From assembly GCA_003649665.1 (NCBI GenBank), contig QMSL01000061.1, positions 1 to 7,724 on the forward strand: 7,724 nucleotides of DNA, read 5' to 3'. The notes below the pieces were generated by a model, which was not told the origin of the DNA, searched no databases, and saw only the letters and a program-made list of their open reading frames with translations. The stretch is from Thermoprotei archaeon (GTDB lineage: Archaea; Thermoproteota; Thermoprotei; QMSL01; B3-G16). This document shows, piece after piece, positions 1-7,105 of this stretch (the first letter of the stretch is position 1; every line of letters begins with the position of its first letter). The position numbers and the translations under genes are program-made.

Positions 1-1
1 A

Positions 2-55
2 TACGATAGCCTAATTTTAGAGAGTTCCTTAATAGTCCTTGACGTGAGGGGATAG
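2..55 (+). CDS. possible 3' end of an upstream gene (partial)
   Basis: One plus-strand frame is open from the window edge to a TAG at 53-55 and would encode about 17 residues ending in a hydrophobic, strand-like tail (SLIVLDVRG). The stop lies three bases before the ATG of the next gene, which is the spacing expected inside an operon. The stretch is too short to prove coding: an 18-codon open run is common by chance, and minus-strand frames here are also open. No family can be assigned. Confidence 0.25.
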   Translation, partial: YDSLILESSLIVLDVRG

Positions 56-58
56 ATA

Positions 59-262
59 ATGGATGATGAAGTACTTGCGTTATTGAGTAATACCATAAAG
101 ACGATAAGGAGAGCTAAGGAGAAGCTCGATATGTTATATTCAGATTTCGTAAAGCTCTCAACTAGTGAGGGACGTAAGTTGCTCTTCTTTGAAGTTATAA
201 ACGACATTGAGGAAGCATTACATGCTCTTGACGTTATAAGGAGAAAGCTTAACGAAGGTTAG
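59..262 (+). CDS. small helical hypothetical protein (67 aa)
   Basis: I do not recognise this protein. It starts at ATG 59, with a GAGGGG purine run seven to twelve bases upstream and an in-frame stop (53-55) just before, so no longer start is available. The product is acidic/basic mixed and almost all helix-forming. It suggests two amphipathic helices, roughly residues 3-33 and 37-64, joined by a Ser/Thr/Gly turn (LSTSEG), so a helical hairpin or short coiled coil is likely. It has no cysteine, no signal peptide and no membrane segment, so it is probably cytoplasmic. It ends tail-to-tail with pncB: the two stop codons interlock in the four bases 259-262. That convergent arrangement says nothing about shared function. 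The clean start, purine-rich site and compact fit between neighbours favour a real gene, but no homologue was identified by eye. Confidence 0.62.
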   Translation: MDDEVLALLSNTIKTIRRAKEKLDMLYSDFVKLSTSEGRKLLFFEVINDIEEALHALDVIRRKLNEG

Positions 263-1458
263 AGCTCTCTTATCTTATCTAATTGTCTTAGTACGTATTC
301 CCTTATCTCATCAACAGATGGTAGTTTCCTTATTATCTTGCCGTTTTCAATGTATTTCACGAGTATGTTCTCCATAGTACTTCCACATCTTGGACATTTA
401 GGAGCTTCGTGACCTCGTGGAGTTACTAGGTACTCTAGGTCATTAGGACATCTCCATACGGATTTCCTACCACTGAATTTACCTCTCTTTGAAATGGGCT
501 TTCCTTCCACTTCCACTATGTCCATTGCAAGGTCTACTACGGGAGCATTTGAGATGAACGTCCCTATTCCAAAGCCATCAGCGCCTGCTTCAGCTAATTC
601 CTTCACATTATGTTCATTTACGCCTCCAGACACTATGATCTTAACGTTCTTATAGCCCCTTATGTCAAGCTCCCAACGTACTTCTCTAATTATATCCGCA
701 AACTTCCCCTTCCTTGAGCTAGGAGTGTCAAGGCGTACGCCATAAATTCTATCACCGAGTGCTTCAGCAGCCATTATGGCTTCTATCTTCTCATCGTAGA
801 ATGTATCGACTAACATTATTCTGGGCACTTCAGGAGGCATTACTTCATCAAATGCTTTCCATGCCTTAACTTGATCCCCCATTACTAATACGAGGGCATG
901 AGGCATTGTTCCCATAGGCTTCTTACCTATCGTTTTAGCGCCTATTAGGCTAGAGACGCCATCGAAACCGCCAATATATGCAGCTCTATCGAGCATAGGT
1001 GCTATAGCGGGATGCATTCTTCTTATGCCAAAGGCTAGAAGTATTTTGTCCTTACCTACGATCTTCCTTATTCTTGCAGCTCTAGTTGCCACACCACTGG
1101 CTTGACATAGGAAGCCTAAGAGTGGCGTCTCATATATGCAGAACTCATAGTAGGGACCCTCAATGATGACTAATGGGATCTTAACGCCGCGATAATCCTT
1201 AGCTCTTACTATAGTGCCTTCAGGTACTGCATATACATCTATTGGAAGGCCTTCTAACAATTTTAGGGCTTCGTCAAGACCTACTAGTACTGCCCAAGGC
1301 CAGCCTTCTGGAAGAGAGCTTACAGTAACTTCCGCAACTACTTTTACCTTGTCATAACCTTTAGCCTTAAGTATATCTTTAGTTCTTACAAAGTAGACAT
1401 CGGTTGTCTCGCCCCTTTTAATTTCCTCGTCAGTAGCTATATGGAAGAGCCTCTTCAA
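259..1458 (-). CDS. pncB: nicotinate phosphoribosyltransferase
   Basis: The enzyme joins nicotinate to PRPP, giving nicotinate mononucleotide in the salvage route to NAD in the cytoplasm. At 399 aa it has the usual size of the archaeal form. Visible family signatures are TTDVYF (18-23), the segment ETPLLGFLCQ (110-119), GIRRMHPA (144-151), GTMPHA with the likely phospho-accepting His187 (183-188), LVDTFYDE (216-223), and the PRPP/phosphate-binding barrel end VSGGV (276-280) followed by GIGTF (297-301). A C-terminal zinc-knuckle-like segment carries Cys337, Cys355 and Cys358; a second Cys after 337, needed for a standard four-Cys site, is absent. The start is TTG at 1458. The N-terminus matches the family there, an AGGTGA site lies six bases upstream, and an in-frame stop is three codons back. 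It has its own promoter candidate in the 107-base gap behind hel308. The family call is firm; nicotinate rather than a related pyridine substrate is inferred from the family. Confidence 0.94.
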   Translation of the reverse strand: MKRLFHIATDEEIKRGETTDVYFVRTKDILKAKGYDKVKVVAEVTVSSLPEGWPWAVLVGLDEALKLLEGLPIDVYAVPEGTIVRAKDYRGVKIPLVIIEGPYYEFCIYETPLLGFLCQASGVATRAARIRKIVGKDKILLAFGIRRMHPAIAPMLDRAAYIGGFDGVSSLIGAKTIGKKPMGTMPHALVLVMGDQVKAWKAFDEVMPPEVPRIMLVDTFYDEKIEAIMAAEALGDRIYGVRLDTPSSRKGKFADIIREVRWELDIRGYKNVKIIVSGGVNEHNVKELAEAGADGFGIGTFISNAPVVDLAMDIVEVEGKPISKRGKFSGRKSVWRCPNDLEYLVTPRGHEAPKCPRCGSTMENILVKYIENGKIIRKLPSVDEIREYVLRQLDKIREL

Positions 1459-1464
1459 AATACC

Positions 1465-1470
1465 TCACCT
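1465..1470 (-). promoter_or_regulatory. ribosome-binding site for pncB (decides TTG start)
   Basis: On the minus strand the sequence reads AGGTGA, six bases before the TTG at 1458. It continues into another GAGG-like run only three bases from the start. With no ATG or GTG in frame between the upstream stop and this TTG, the site supports the unusual TTG start. Confidence 0.7.
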
Positions 1471-1506
1471 GCTGTCACACATGCTTCCTTAAATAGTACG
1501 GTGAAA

Positions 1507-1516
1507 TTATATAAAA
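1507..1516 (-). promoter_or_regulatory. TATA-box candidate for pncB
   Basis: The minus strand reads TTTTATATAA inside a GC-containing flank (CGCC before, TTTCACC after), a good archaeal TATA-like element. A start of transcription about 25 bases downstream would fall near 1485-1490, giving a leader of about 30 bases that contains the AGGTGA site. It lies beyond the hel308 stop codon, so pncB can be transcribed apart from the replication operon. No transcript evidence is available. Confidence 0.55.
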
Positions 1517-1565
1517 GGCGAACTACGTAGGCATGTTTTGCCCAGCGAATCGTCAACTAGGTAAA

Positions 1566-3776
1566 TTAGCTAATCCAATCCAGTAGCGTCTTCTTACTGT
1601 AATCCTTAAGTTTTGAAATACGTTCCTCGCTTATCGGAACTCCCAATTGCTGTTTTATGCTTATAGCTGTGCTTAATCCTATTGATGGAATTCTAACTAA
1701 TTCCTCGATACTGGCCTTACGTAGATCATCTAAGGTCTTATATCCAAGTTGATATAATATTCTTGCCTTTACTCGTCCTATTCCCTTAAGCTGTACTAAC
1801 TCTACTAACTCCCTTCTGACGCCATGCTTAACCCTTATACGGAGTACTCTTAACTCCTTTGCCACTTCATTTAATGAGAGTAATCTCGCTATTTCTTCCG
1901 TTGAATAAATAAGCCATTCAGCTGTTTGTGATATCGAGTAAATATCGCCGGGACCGACATCATATTGTCTTGATAAAGTATCCTCATCAACTTCTTCTAT
2001 CCAGTCATTTAGGAGGAGGGCAGTCTTTACTTCCATCAAGAAGGCTTCATATTCTATGGAGTCCTCCTCAAGAGGAGGAGGTATTAAGAATTCCTCATAG
2101 TGAGATTCTACAAATGCTTCAAGCCATTTCAGGTCGCTACGTCTTACGTATAGCTTTGGCATGTCTGGAGTATGGCATATCAAGTGTAGATAGCTGAAGG
2201 GAGTAGTTCTAGTACTCTTGATGTTCATTAGGCCTTCCTTTATTCTAATCGCGGAAAGCGGATCTATATATAGTTCGCTTATTCGCTTACCAAATGTAGT
2301 AGCCTTAAGACTATTGCCTTTACTAGAGATCAACTCATTTTCCATTAGGAATCTTAGAGTGTTCCTTAACTGGTTTAATATCATATGAACCCCGTTCTGT
2401 AAAGCGAAGAACGTCTTCTTCATGAAGTCTACTATTTCCTCCTCGACGCTTGCCATATTTGTAGCGATCATGGCTAACACATGGCTTCTCATAGCAGGCT
2501 CAGATCCTAGTTTTGACCATATTAGCTCAGGTTCTGCCTTTATGTATCTATTCATTAGATAGTCGATATCATCTTCACTCGTCGCTATGAGAATGGCTTC
2601 TCCAATCTTGTCATATTTAGGCCTTCCCGCTCTACCAGCCATCTGCTTATATTCAAGGACAGGTATTTCAACTCTACCGAGACCAGGAACATAACGCGTG
2701 TAGTCCCTTATTATGACCCTACGTGCTGGTAGATTGACCCCAGCAGCAAGCGTAGGAGTTGCAACGATCACCTTTATCTTATTATTTCGGAAGTTCTCCT
2801 CGATTATCCTTCTTAAGGTATACGAGAGTCCGGCATGATGAAAGGCGACTCCACATGTAACGCATTCAGCTAGGTCCTCGGTAAGCTTTACTCGCTCGCC
2901 TTCACGCCTTATATCTCCAGCTATCTCGCGTAAGGCCCTCTTCTCTTCATTACTTAGAAGTTTCATTACGTATGATCTAAGGCGTTTTGCAGTGGATACT
3001 GCGCTATGCCTAGTACTTACGAAAATTAGTACCTGACCTCCATCATTTAGTACATCAATACAGAGATCAGCTAGAGGATTGCGAGTCCTGCTCTCTATCT
3101 CTACGGCATCTCCTTGATTAAAGAATATCATGCCATTATAGTATACGCCTTCCCTTAATGGTACAGGACGCCAATCGCTTTTTACAAGACTTGCATTTAA
3201 CCATTCTGCAATTTCATCAGAATTCCTTATCGTAGCACTTAAGGCTATTATTTGAGATTCAGGACGTAGTTGCATCATTCTTGATAGAACTACCTCAAGC
3301 GTTGGACCCCGTTGAGCATCATTTAATAGGTGTATTTCATCTGCAACTATTACCTCTACATCTTTTAGCCAAGGAGCGCCATGTCTTATTAGGCTATCAA
3401 CTTTTTCATTTGTAGCAACAATTACATCATACTTAGCTAACCATGGATCAGATGAGTCATAGTCACCAACGGATATAGCAACTTTAAGACCGAGCTCAGA
3501 GTAGTACTTGGAGAACTCCTCGTATTTTTCGCTTGCAAGGGCTCTTAGAGGAACCATGTAAAGGGCCTTTCCGCCCTCCTCAAGAAGCTTCTTCATCATG
3601 GCTAGTTCGGCTATTAATGTCTTTCCAGCAGCGGTCGGTATAGATGCAACTATATTCCTACCATCTAGAAGGCCTTGCTTAACAGCTTCTTCTTGAGGCG
3701 GGTATAAAGTCTCTATACCCCTCTTCTTGAACATCGATATTGCCTTTGAAGGTAATGGAAGTTCATCTATTCTCAT
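1566..3776 (-). CDS. hel308: Hel308 (Hjm) superfamily 2 DNA repair helicase
   Basis: An ATP-dependent 3'-5' DNA helicase that acts on forked and stalled-replication substrates. At 736 aa it is full length. Helicase motifs run in order: Q motif YPPQ (25-28), Walker A PTAAGKT (47-53), Ia PLRALA (76-81), II DEIH (146-149), III SAT (180-182), IV LIFVSTRHSA (250-259), V ATPTLAAGVNLP (339-350) and VI QMAGRAGRP (378-386). The winged-helix and ratchet domains follow (about 400-650). The C-terminal helix-hairpin-helix domain includes the RAR-like IGRVKAR (666-672) and a second hairpin near 693-711. Every catalytic residue is present. The ATG overlaps the mcm stop as ATGA (3773-3776), and GAGGACGAGG in the end of mcm can serve as its ribosome site, so translation is probably coupled. 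The extreme C-terminus (KKTLLDWIS) resembles a degenerate PCNA-binding tail. Residues 305-308 form an unexplained CVTC. Confidence 0.97.
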   Translation of the reverse strand: MRIDELPLPSKAISMFKKRGIETLYPPQEEAVKQGLLDGRNIVASIPTAAGKTLIAELAMMKKLLEEGGKALYMVPLRALASEKYEEFSKYYSELGLKVAISVGDYDSSDPWLAKYDVIVATNEKVDSLIRHGAPWLKDVEVIVADEIHLLNDAQRGPTLEVVLSRMMQLRPESQIIALSATIRNSDEIAEWLNASLVKSDWRPVPLREGVYYNGMIFFNQGDAVEIESRTRNPLADLCIDVLNDGGQVLIFVSTRHSAVSTAKRLRSYVMKLLSNEEKRALREIAGDIRREGERVKLTEDLAECVTCGVAFHHAGLSYTLRRIIEENFRNNKIKVIVATPTLAAGVNLPARRVIIRDYTRYVPGLGRVEIPVLEYKQMAGRAGRPKYDKIGEAILIATSEDDIDYLMNRYIKAEPELIWSKLGSEPAMRSHVLAMIATNMASVEEEIVDFMKKTFFALQNGVHMILNQLRNTLRFLMENELISSKGNSLKATTFGKRISELYIDPLSAIRIKEGLMNIKSTRTTPFSYLHLICHTPDMPKLYVRRSDLKWLEAFVESHYEEFLIPPPLEEDSIEYEAFLMEVKTALLLNDWIEEVDEDTLSRQYDVGPGDIYSISQTAEWLIYSTEEIARLLSLNEVAKELRVLRIRVKHGVRRELVELVQLKGIGRVKARILYQLGYKTLDDLRKASIEELVRIPSIGLSTAISIKQQLGVPISEERISKLKDYSKKTLLDWIS

Positions 3777-5839
3777 GACCTCGTCCTCTTTACGTAGCCA
3801 GGTCTCGGTTCATATATTTCGCCTTCCTCCATTAAATACTTAAGGCTCTTATCAACGAATTCCTTAGGTATATCCCTTAGCTCAGCCTCCCTATAAATTT
3901 CTTCTATGGATACTGGCTCTCCGCCATATTCTTCCTCAAGCTTCTTTATTATATCCATTATTGTAGCAAGCCTTTCTTGATGACTACGAGGCCTACCTAC
4001 CATTATTATATCTATGTCTATCTTCCCTGTCTCCTCATCATAACCAACCTTTGAGAGACAAACCTTCATTAGTCTTATAGCAGCTTCAGCATCCTCAGCG
4101 GTGGCTATTTCTCTTAATGCCATTCTAGCTCTTGCTTCAGTTAACCTTATTAAACTCTCAAGTTGTCTTGGCGTTATTGGAATAGGCGATAACCCGCCCT
4201 TAGCCTTGCTCCTCATCTCTAAGTAAAATTCCTTAATCTTCTCCACAGCCTCTTTAGAAAGCTTTGGATGTACATGTTCCCTAGCATATGCGATATATTT
4301 CCTCAATAAGTCGGGCGGTATTATGTCACCTATTTTCTCTACTCTCCCACTATGTAGGCTTAAGACGTGATCTGCGAGAGCACTATCGATCTTTTCATCA
4401 GGTATATCCTTTAAAACGAATATTAGATCGAATCTGGAGAGTATGGTAGGAGGTAGTTTCTTTTCGTCTATATTTTCATTAAATGGCCTTTCATTGATGT
4501 AGCGGCCAAATCGAGGATTAGCAGCAGCAAGTATAGCACAGCGTGCATTTAATGTAGCGACTATGCCAGCCTTTGCAATGCTTATCGTTTGTTGCTCCAT
4601 AGCTTCATGCATGCTAACTCTATCCTGAGGATTCATTTTATCAAGCTCGTCTATACAGGCAATTCCCTTATCACTTAGAACTAACGCACCTGCTTCTAAG
4701 TAGAATTCACCACTTGTCTTATCCCTAACTACAGCTGCCGTAAGCCCAGCCGCAGTTGAGCCTTTTCCAGATGTATATATTCCCCTTGGAGCAAGTCTTG
4801 CTACGTATTTTAATAACTGGCTCTTAGCAGTTCCAGGATCGCCTATCAGTAATATGTGTATATCGCCTCGAACCTTTACTCCATCAGGGTATACTTTAGG
4901 TACTCCTCCGAAGAGCTGATAAGCTATAGCTTCCTTTATGTCTTCATTGCCATATATCGAGGGAGCTATACTCCGTATTATCTTCTTATGGATATCAGGA
5001 TCCTTAGCTAGTTCCAATATCTTCTTTTCGTCTTCAGGAGTTATCTCAACTCCTTCTAGACCGCTTTCAGAAACCTCTATGTTATTCGCCTCAATGTATA
5101 TAGAGAATGAGGCGGGGGATGATGGTCTCTCCTGATGTACCTTCACGATACCAATTACAGAGACTCTATCACCAGGTCTAGCTTTATCCACTAGATCATC
5201 AGTAACTATTACATCAACGCTTCGAGGTAATTGTCCAGGAGGTAGATCTTCCGGTTTCTCCTGTACTGTCAACTTCTGCCAGTCAATGAACTTACATCGA
5301 TCAAGCAATAATTTTACCTTCTTCTTCGGACCTGGAAGTACCACTTGCTCAAGAGGGCTTTCAATCCTCAGATATCCTTCCTTATCACCTATCTGATAAA
5401 CCGCCTCAGTCAATAATTGCCTAACAGGACTAGCCCTCGTCAATATGCCCTCAATCATGACTAACTTCCCTATATGCTCAGCCCTCAGTTCTCTAAGTGG
5501 TACTGTTTCGGGAAGAGCTCTTAATCTAGCATGAAATGTCACGGAGCTTGCATATTCCATATCATCTAGCTTTACGACTTCAGTTATGGCACGATCTAAT
5601 GCAGGTATGTACTCACTTGGGGATTCAAGAAGGGATGTGGCTAATGACCTATCATATGCCATTAGATCCGGGAAGTCTATTATTAGACTTCTCTGCCTTA
5701 GAAGGATCATGCGCCTAATTCTCTCTCTATATTTGACTCTTCCCGTAGCGTCCTTAAATGATCTTAGGAATTCTATGAACTTAGTAGTTGGTTCCGATGC
5801 AAGCGAAACATTTGATACACTTGGCTCCATATCCATCAC
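3773..5839 (-). CDS. mcm: replicative helicase MCM, zinc-finger residues missing
   Basis: The hexameric replicative helicase of the archaeal fork. At 688 aa it has the normal length. The N-terminal domain covers about 1-265. The AAA+ core has Walker A GDPGTAKS (333-340), Walker B ACIDELD (394-400), the pre-sensor-1 hairpin with Lys423 in SIAKAGI, sensor 1 Asn441 in AAANP, arginine finger Arg469 in LSRFDL and sensor 2 Arg558 in TPRQL. A C-terminal winged helix spans about 620-688. Two departures occur, both in the N-domain. The zinc subdomain (about 145-187) has only one Cys and no Cys/His pairs, and the N-terminal hairpin tip (238-245) lacks its usual basic pair. The start is either GTG 5839, overlapping the gins23 stop as GTGA and 10 bases from AGAGGTG (5850-5856), or ATG 5836. 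The difference is one residue. It is the middle gene of the gins23-mcm-hel308 operon. Confidence 0.97.
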   Translation of the reverse strand: MMDMEPSVSNVSLASEPTTKFIEFLRSFKDATGRVKYRERIRRMILLRQRSLIIDFPDLMAYDRSLATSLLESPSEYIPALDRAITEVVKLDDMEYASSVTFHARLRALPETVPLRELRAEHIGKLVMIEGILTRASPVRQLLTEAVYQIGDKEGYLRIESPLEQVVLPGPKKKVKLLLDRCKFIDWQKLTVQEKPEDLPPGQLPRSVDVIVTDDLVDKARPGDRVSVIGIVKVHQERPSSPASFSIYIEANNIEVSESGLEGVEITPEDEKKILELAKDPDIHKKIIRSIAPSIYGNEDIKEAIAYQLFGGVPKVYPDGVKVRGDIHILLIGDPGTAKSQLLKYVARLAPRGIYTSGKGSTAAGLTAAVVRDKTSGEFYLEAGALVLSDKGIACIDELDKMNPQDRVSMHEAMEQQTISIAKAGIVATLNARCAILAAANPRFGRYINERPFNENIDEKKLPPTILSRFDLIFVLKDIPDEKIDSALADHVLSLHSGRVEKIGDIIPPDLLRKYIAYAREHVHPKLSKEAVEKIKEFYLEMRSKAKGGLSPIPITPRQLESLIRLTEARARMALREIATAEDAEAAIRLMKVCLSKVGYDEETGKIDIDIIMVGRPRSHQERLATIMDIIKKLEEEYGGEPVSIEEIYREAELRDIPKEFVDKSLKYLMEEGEIYEPRPGYVKRTRS

Positions 5840-6375
5840 CGCTGGGAAGCACCTCTTACCAACTTAATCCAATCAAGAAGCATCCTGCTTAACCTCCTGT
5901 ATAGAATCCTTTCCTCTATGACAAGGCTTTTTATGAAGTCAGTTACATCAACTCCTAACCTCACGGCCTGAAAGACCTTCTGAAGGCGGACGTTTACTAG
6001 ATCTTCAAAGCACATATCAATAGCATTCAACTCCCTATCTAAAGATGGATCCTTAGGGTTTTCACTTAGATTAGAAAGGGTGAGACGAACTTTCAAGTAG
6101 AAGTCCTCAGGCAATTGTAGTGGTGTTGAAGAATGCTGATCCTTCCATAAGGTCTTATTAAGCTCAGTCAACGATAGGAAGTTATCATCCTCTATCCTTA
6201 CAAATCCCTCCTCATTTAGGGTTTTAGCTAGCCAAAGTGGAAGCCTACACTTATCGCCCTCTCCGTACTGAGATAGATCAATACCACATACTTTAAAGTT
6301 CATCTTACGCAATACCCTAACGGTAACCATCTGAGTTTCAAAGAGTATCTCAGCTACTTCATGAGGACAGAACAT
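5836..6375 (-). CDS. gins23: GINS complex subunit Gins23 (Psf2/Psf3-like)
   Basis: A subunit of the archaeal GINS tetramer, which bridges MCM and the Cdc45/RecJ-like protein in the replicative helicase. At 179 aa it fits the family. The small beta-rich B domain comes first (about 15-65), with the telltale LPLWLA (45-50). The helical A domain follows (about 89-175), with LVNVRLQKVF (126-135) and EERILYRRL (154-162). This B-then-A order points to Gins23 rather than Gins51, whose order is reversed. Its position directly upstream of mcm, with the stop codon overlapping the mcm start, is the arrangement known from Sulfolobus. The ATG at 6375 has only a weak GAGG four bases away, which fits a short leader from the TATA candidate at 6408-6416. 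GINS sequences diverge strongly, so the call rests on domain order, short motifs and context. Confidence 0.86.
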   Translation of the reverse strand: MFCPHEVAEILFETQMVTVRVLRKMNFKVCGIDLSQYGEGDKCRLPLWLAKTLNEEGFVRIEDDNFLSLTELNKTLWKDQHSSTPLQLPEDFYLKVRLTLSNLSENPKDPSLDRELNAIDMCFEDLVNVRLQKVFQAVRLGVDVTDFIKSLVIEERILYRRLSRMLLDWIKLVRGASQR

Positions 6376-6407
6376 GAGGCCTCAAGAAAGCTAAGAAGTT
6401 GAGGGAA

Positions 6408-6416
6408 TAATAAAAG
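6408..6416 (-). promoter_or_regulatory. TATA-box candidate for the gins23-mcm-hel308 operon
   Basis: The minus strand reads CTTTTATTA within the 60-base gap between rps28e and gins23. A transcription start about 26 bases downstream would be near 6386, leaving a leader of about 10 bases before the gins23 ATG. The same T-rich stretch, with TATTTTC just upstream, could also act as a terminator for the rpl7ae-rps28e message. Reading through from the ribosomal genes is an alternative. Confidence 0.5.
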
Positions 6417-6435
6417 ATACGTTGAAAATAGCTTA

Positions 6436-6672
6436 TCATCTCGTGGTAAGCTTCCTTGCCTCTCTAGCAGTCTCACGAAGTATGAGTATATCACCGATCC
6501 TTACTGGGCCTTTAACGTTCCTTGTTATAACTCTGCCTTTCTGTGGACCAGCAAGTAGTCTACAGCGTACTTGAGTTACCTCACCACATGCTCCAGTACG
6601 ACCTATGATCTGTATTACCTCAGCTGGGACGTTCTCATCTGGAGTTACGAGCCTTGGCGCTCTACGACTCAT
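6436..6672 (-). CDS. rps28e: 30S ribosomal protein S28e
   Basis: A small OB-fold protein of the small ribosomal subunit, present in archaea and eukaryotes. At 78 aa it is slightly longer than the typical archaeal form of about 70 aa because of a basic N-terminus (MSRRAPRL). The signatures are AEVIQIIGRTGACGEVTQVR (17-36), the RNVKGPVRIGDIL run (51-63) and the conserved end LRETAREARKL (65-75). The ATG overlaps the rpl7ae stop as ATGA (6669-6672). The region just upstream holds only a G run about ten bases away rather than a clear Shine-Dalgarno site, so coupled translation with rpl7ae is likely. The pairing with rpl7ae is widely conserved in archaea. Confidence 0.97.
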   Translation of the reverse strand: MSRRAPRLVTPDENVPAEVIQIIGRTGACGEVTQVRCRLLAGPQKGRVITRNVKGPVRIGDILILRETAREARKLTTR

Positions 6673-7067
6673 TGACTACTAACCCCCGCCTTTACCTTTA
6701 ACTCCTGAACCTTGGAGACTATCTCATCAACTAAGCTCTTCGCCTCACCTGGCTCAATTATACAAGCAGATGCAGCGCTTACTTCAATGCCAGCAGCCTC
6801 ACCAAGCCTCTTCTTTGATGGAACATAGACATAAGGTATCTTCTTCTCCTCACATAGTAGAGGTAGGTGCGCTACTATCTCAGGTGGATCGACATCTTCA
6901 GCAATTAGCACTAGCTTTGCCAAACCTCTCTCAACAGCCTTTGTCGTCTCATTGGTTCCCTTCTTTATCTTACCAGTCTCCCTAGCTATTCTTAAGGCCT
7001 CATATGCCTTCTCGGCCAATTCCTTAGGAACCTCAAACCTAACATAGAACGGCTTACTGCTTGACAT
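6669..7067 (-). CDS. rpl7ae: 50S ribosomal protein L7Ae
   Basis: A kink-turn RNA-binding protein of the large ribosomal subunit. In archaea it also forms part of box C/D and H/ACA ribonucleoproteins and of RNase P. The RNA-binding segment KKGTNETTKAVERG and the core LIAEDVDPPEIVAHLP are clear. They are followed by KKIPYVYVPSKKRLG and the specificity loop GIEVSAASA. I place the start at ATG 7067 (132 aa, MSSSKPFYVRF), because a GGTGA site at 7074-7078 lies six bases before it. The in-frame ATG at 7073 directly abuts that site and is less likely; it would add two residues. The gene overlaps rps28e and is divergent from rpl24e. A TATA candidate lies at 7106-7117. Confidence 0.97.
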   Translation of the reverse strand: MSSSKPFYVRFEVPKELAEKAYEALRIARETGKIKKGTNETTKAVERGLAKLVLIAEDVDPPEIVAHLPLLCEEKKIPYVYVPSKKRLGEAAGIEVSAASACIIEPGEAKSLVDEIVSKVQELKVKAGVSSQ

Positions 7068-7073
7068 ATCCAT

Positions 7074-7078
7074 TCACC
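7074..7078 (-). promoter_or_regulatory. ribosome-binding site deciding the rpl7ae start
   Basis: The minus strand reads GGTGA immediately before ATG 7073 and six bases before ATG 7067. The normal spacing to the second ATG argues that translation begins at 7067. Confidence 0.65.
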
Positions 7079-7105
7079 ACGCATCAAATAATTGTTAATA
7101 ATCAA

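Noticed and set aside
63..69. C-box-like ATGATGA near the left edge (possible box C/D RNA)
   Set aside because: No CTGA D box follows at a suitable distance, and the motif is simply the Asp-Asp-Glu codons at the start of the small gene.
1523..1543. CTACGTAG palindrome and a GGCA/TGCC hairpin in the pncB-hel308 gap as a terminator or operator
   Set aside because: The palindrome is eight bases and the hairpin stem four. Neither is followed by a T-run on the minus strand, and such short symmetries occur by chance.
1565..1574. ATTAGCTAAT palindrome at the hel308 stop codon
   Set aside because: It is made from the last codons and stop of hel308. It is a single copy with no matching element elsewhere in the window.
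1928..2197. Plus-strand open frame of 89 codons inside hel308
   Set aside because: It is antisense to the conserved C-terminal half of Hel308, has no ribosome site, and its composition reflects the complementary codons.
5586..5867. Plus-strand open frame of 93 codons opposite the start of mcm and end of gins23
   Set aside because: It lies wholly antisense to well-supported genes and shows no family signature. The overlapping frames at 5536-5718 and 4938-5135 fail for the same reason.
6770..6985. Plus-strand open frame of 71 codons inside rpl7ae
   Set aside because: It is antisense to the conserved L7Ae core and rich in Gln, Ser and His, as expected of a shadow frame.
7074..7088. Kink-turn-like TGATG...GTGA in the rpl7ae leader (possible L7Ae self-regulation)
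   Set aside because: The D-box position has G instead of C, the gap is only four or five bases, and the likely transcript start leaves no room for a flanking stem.
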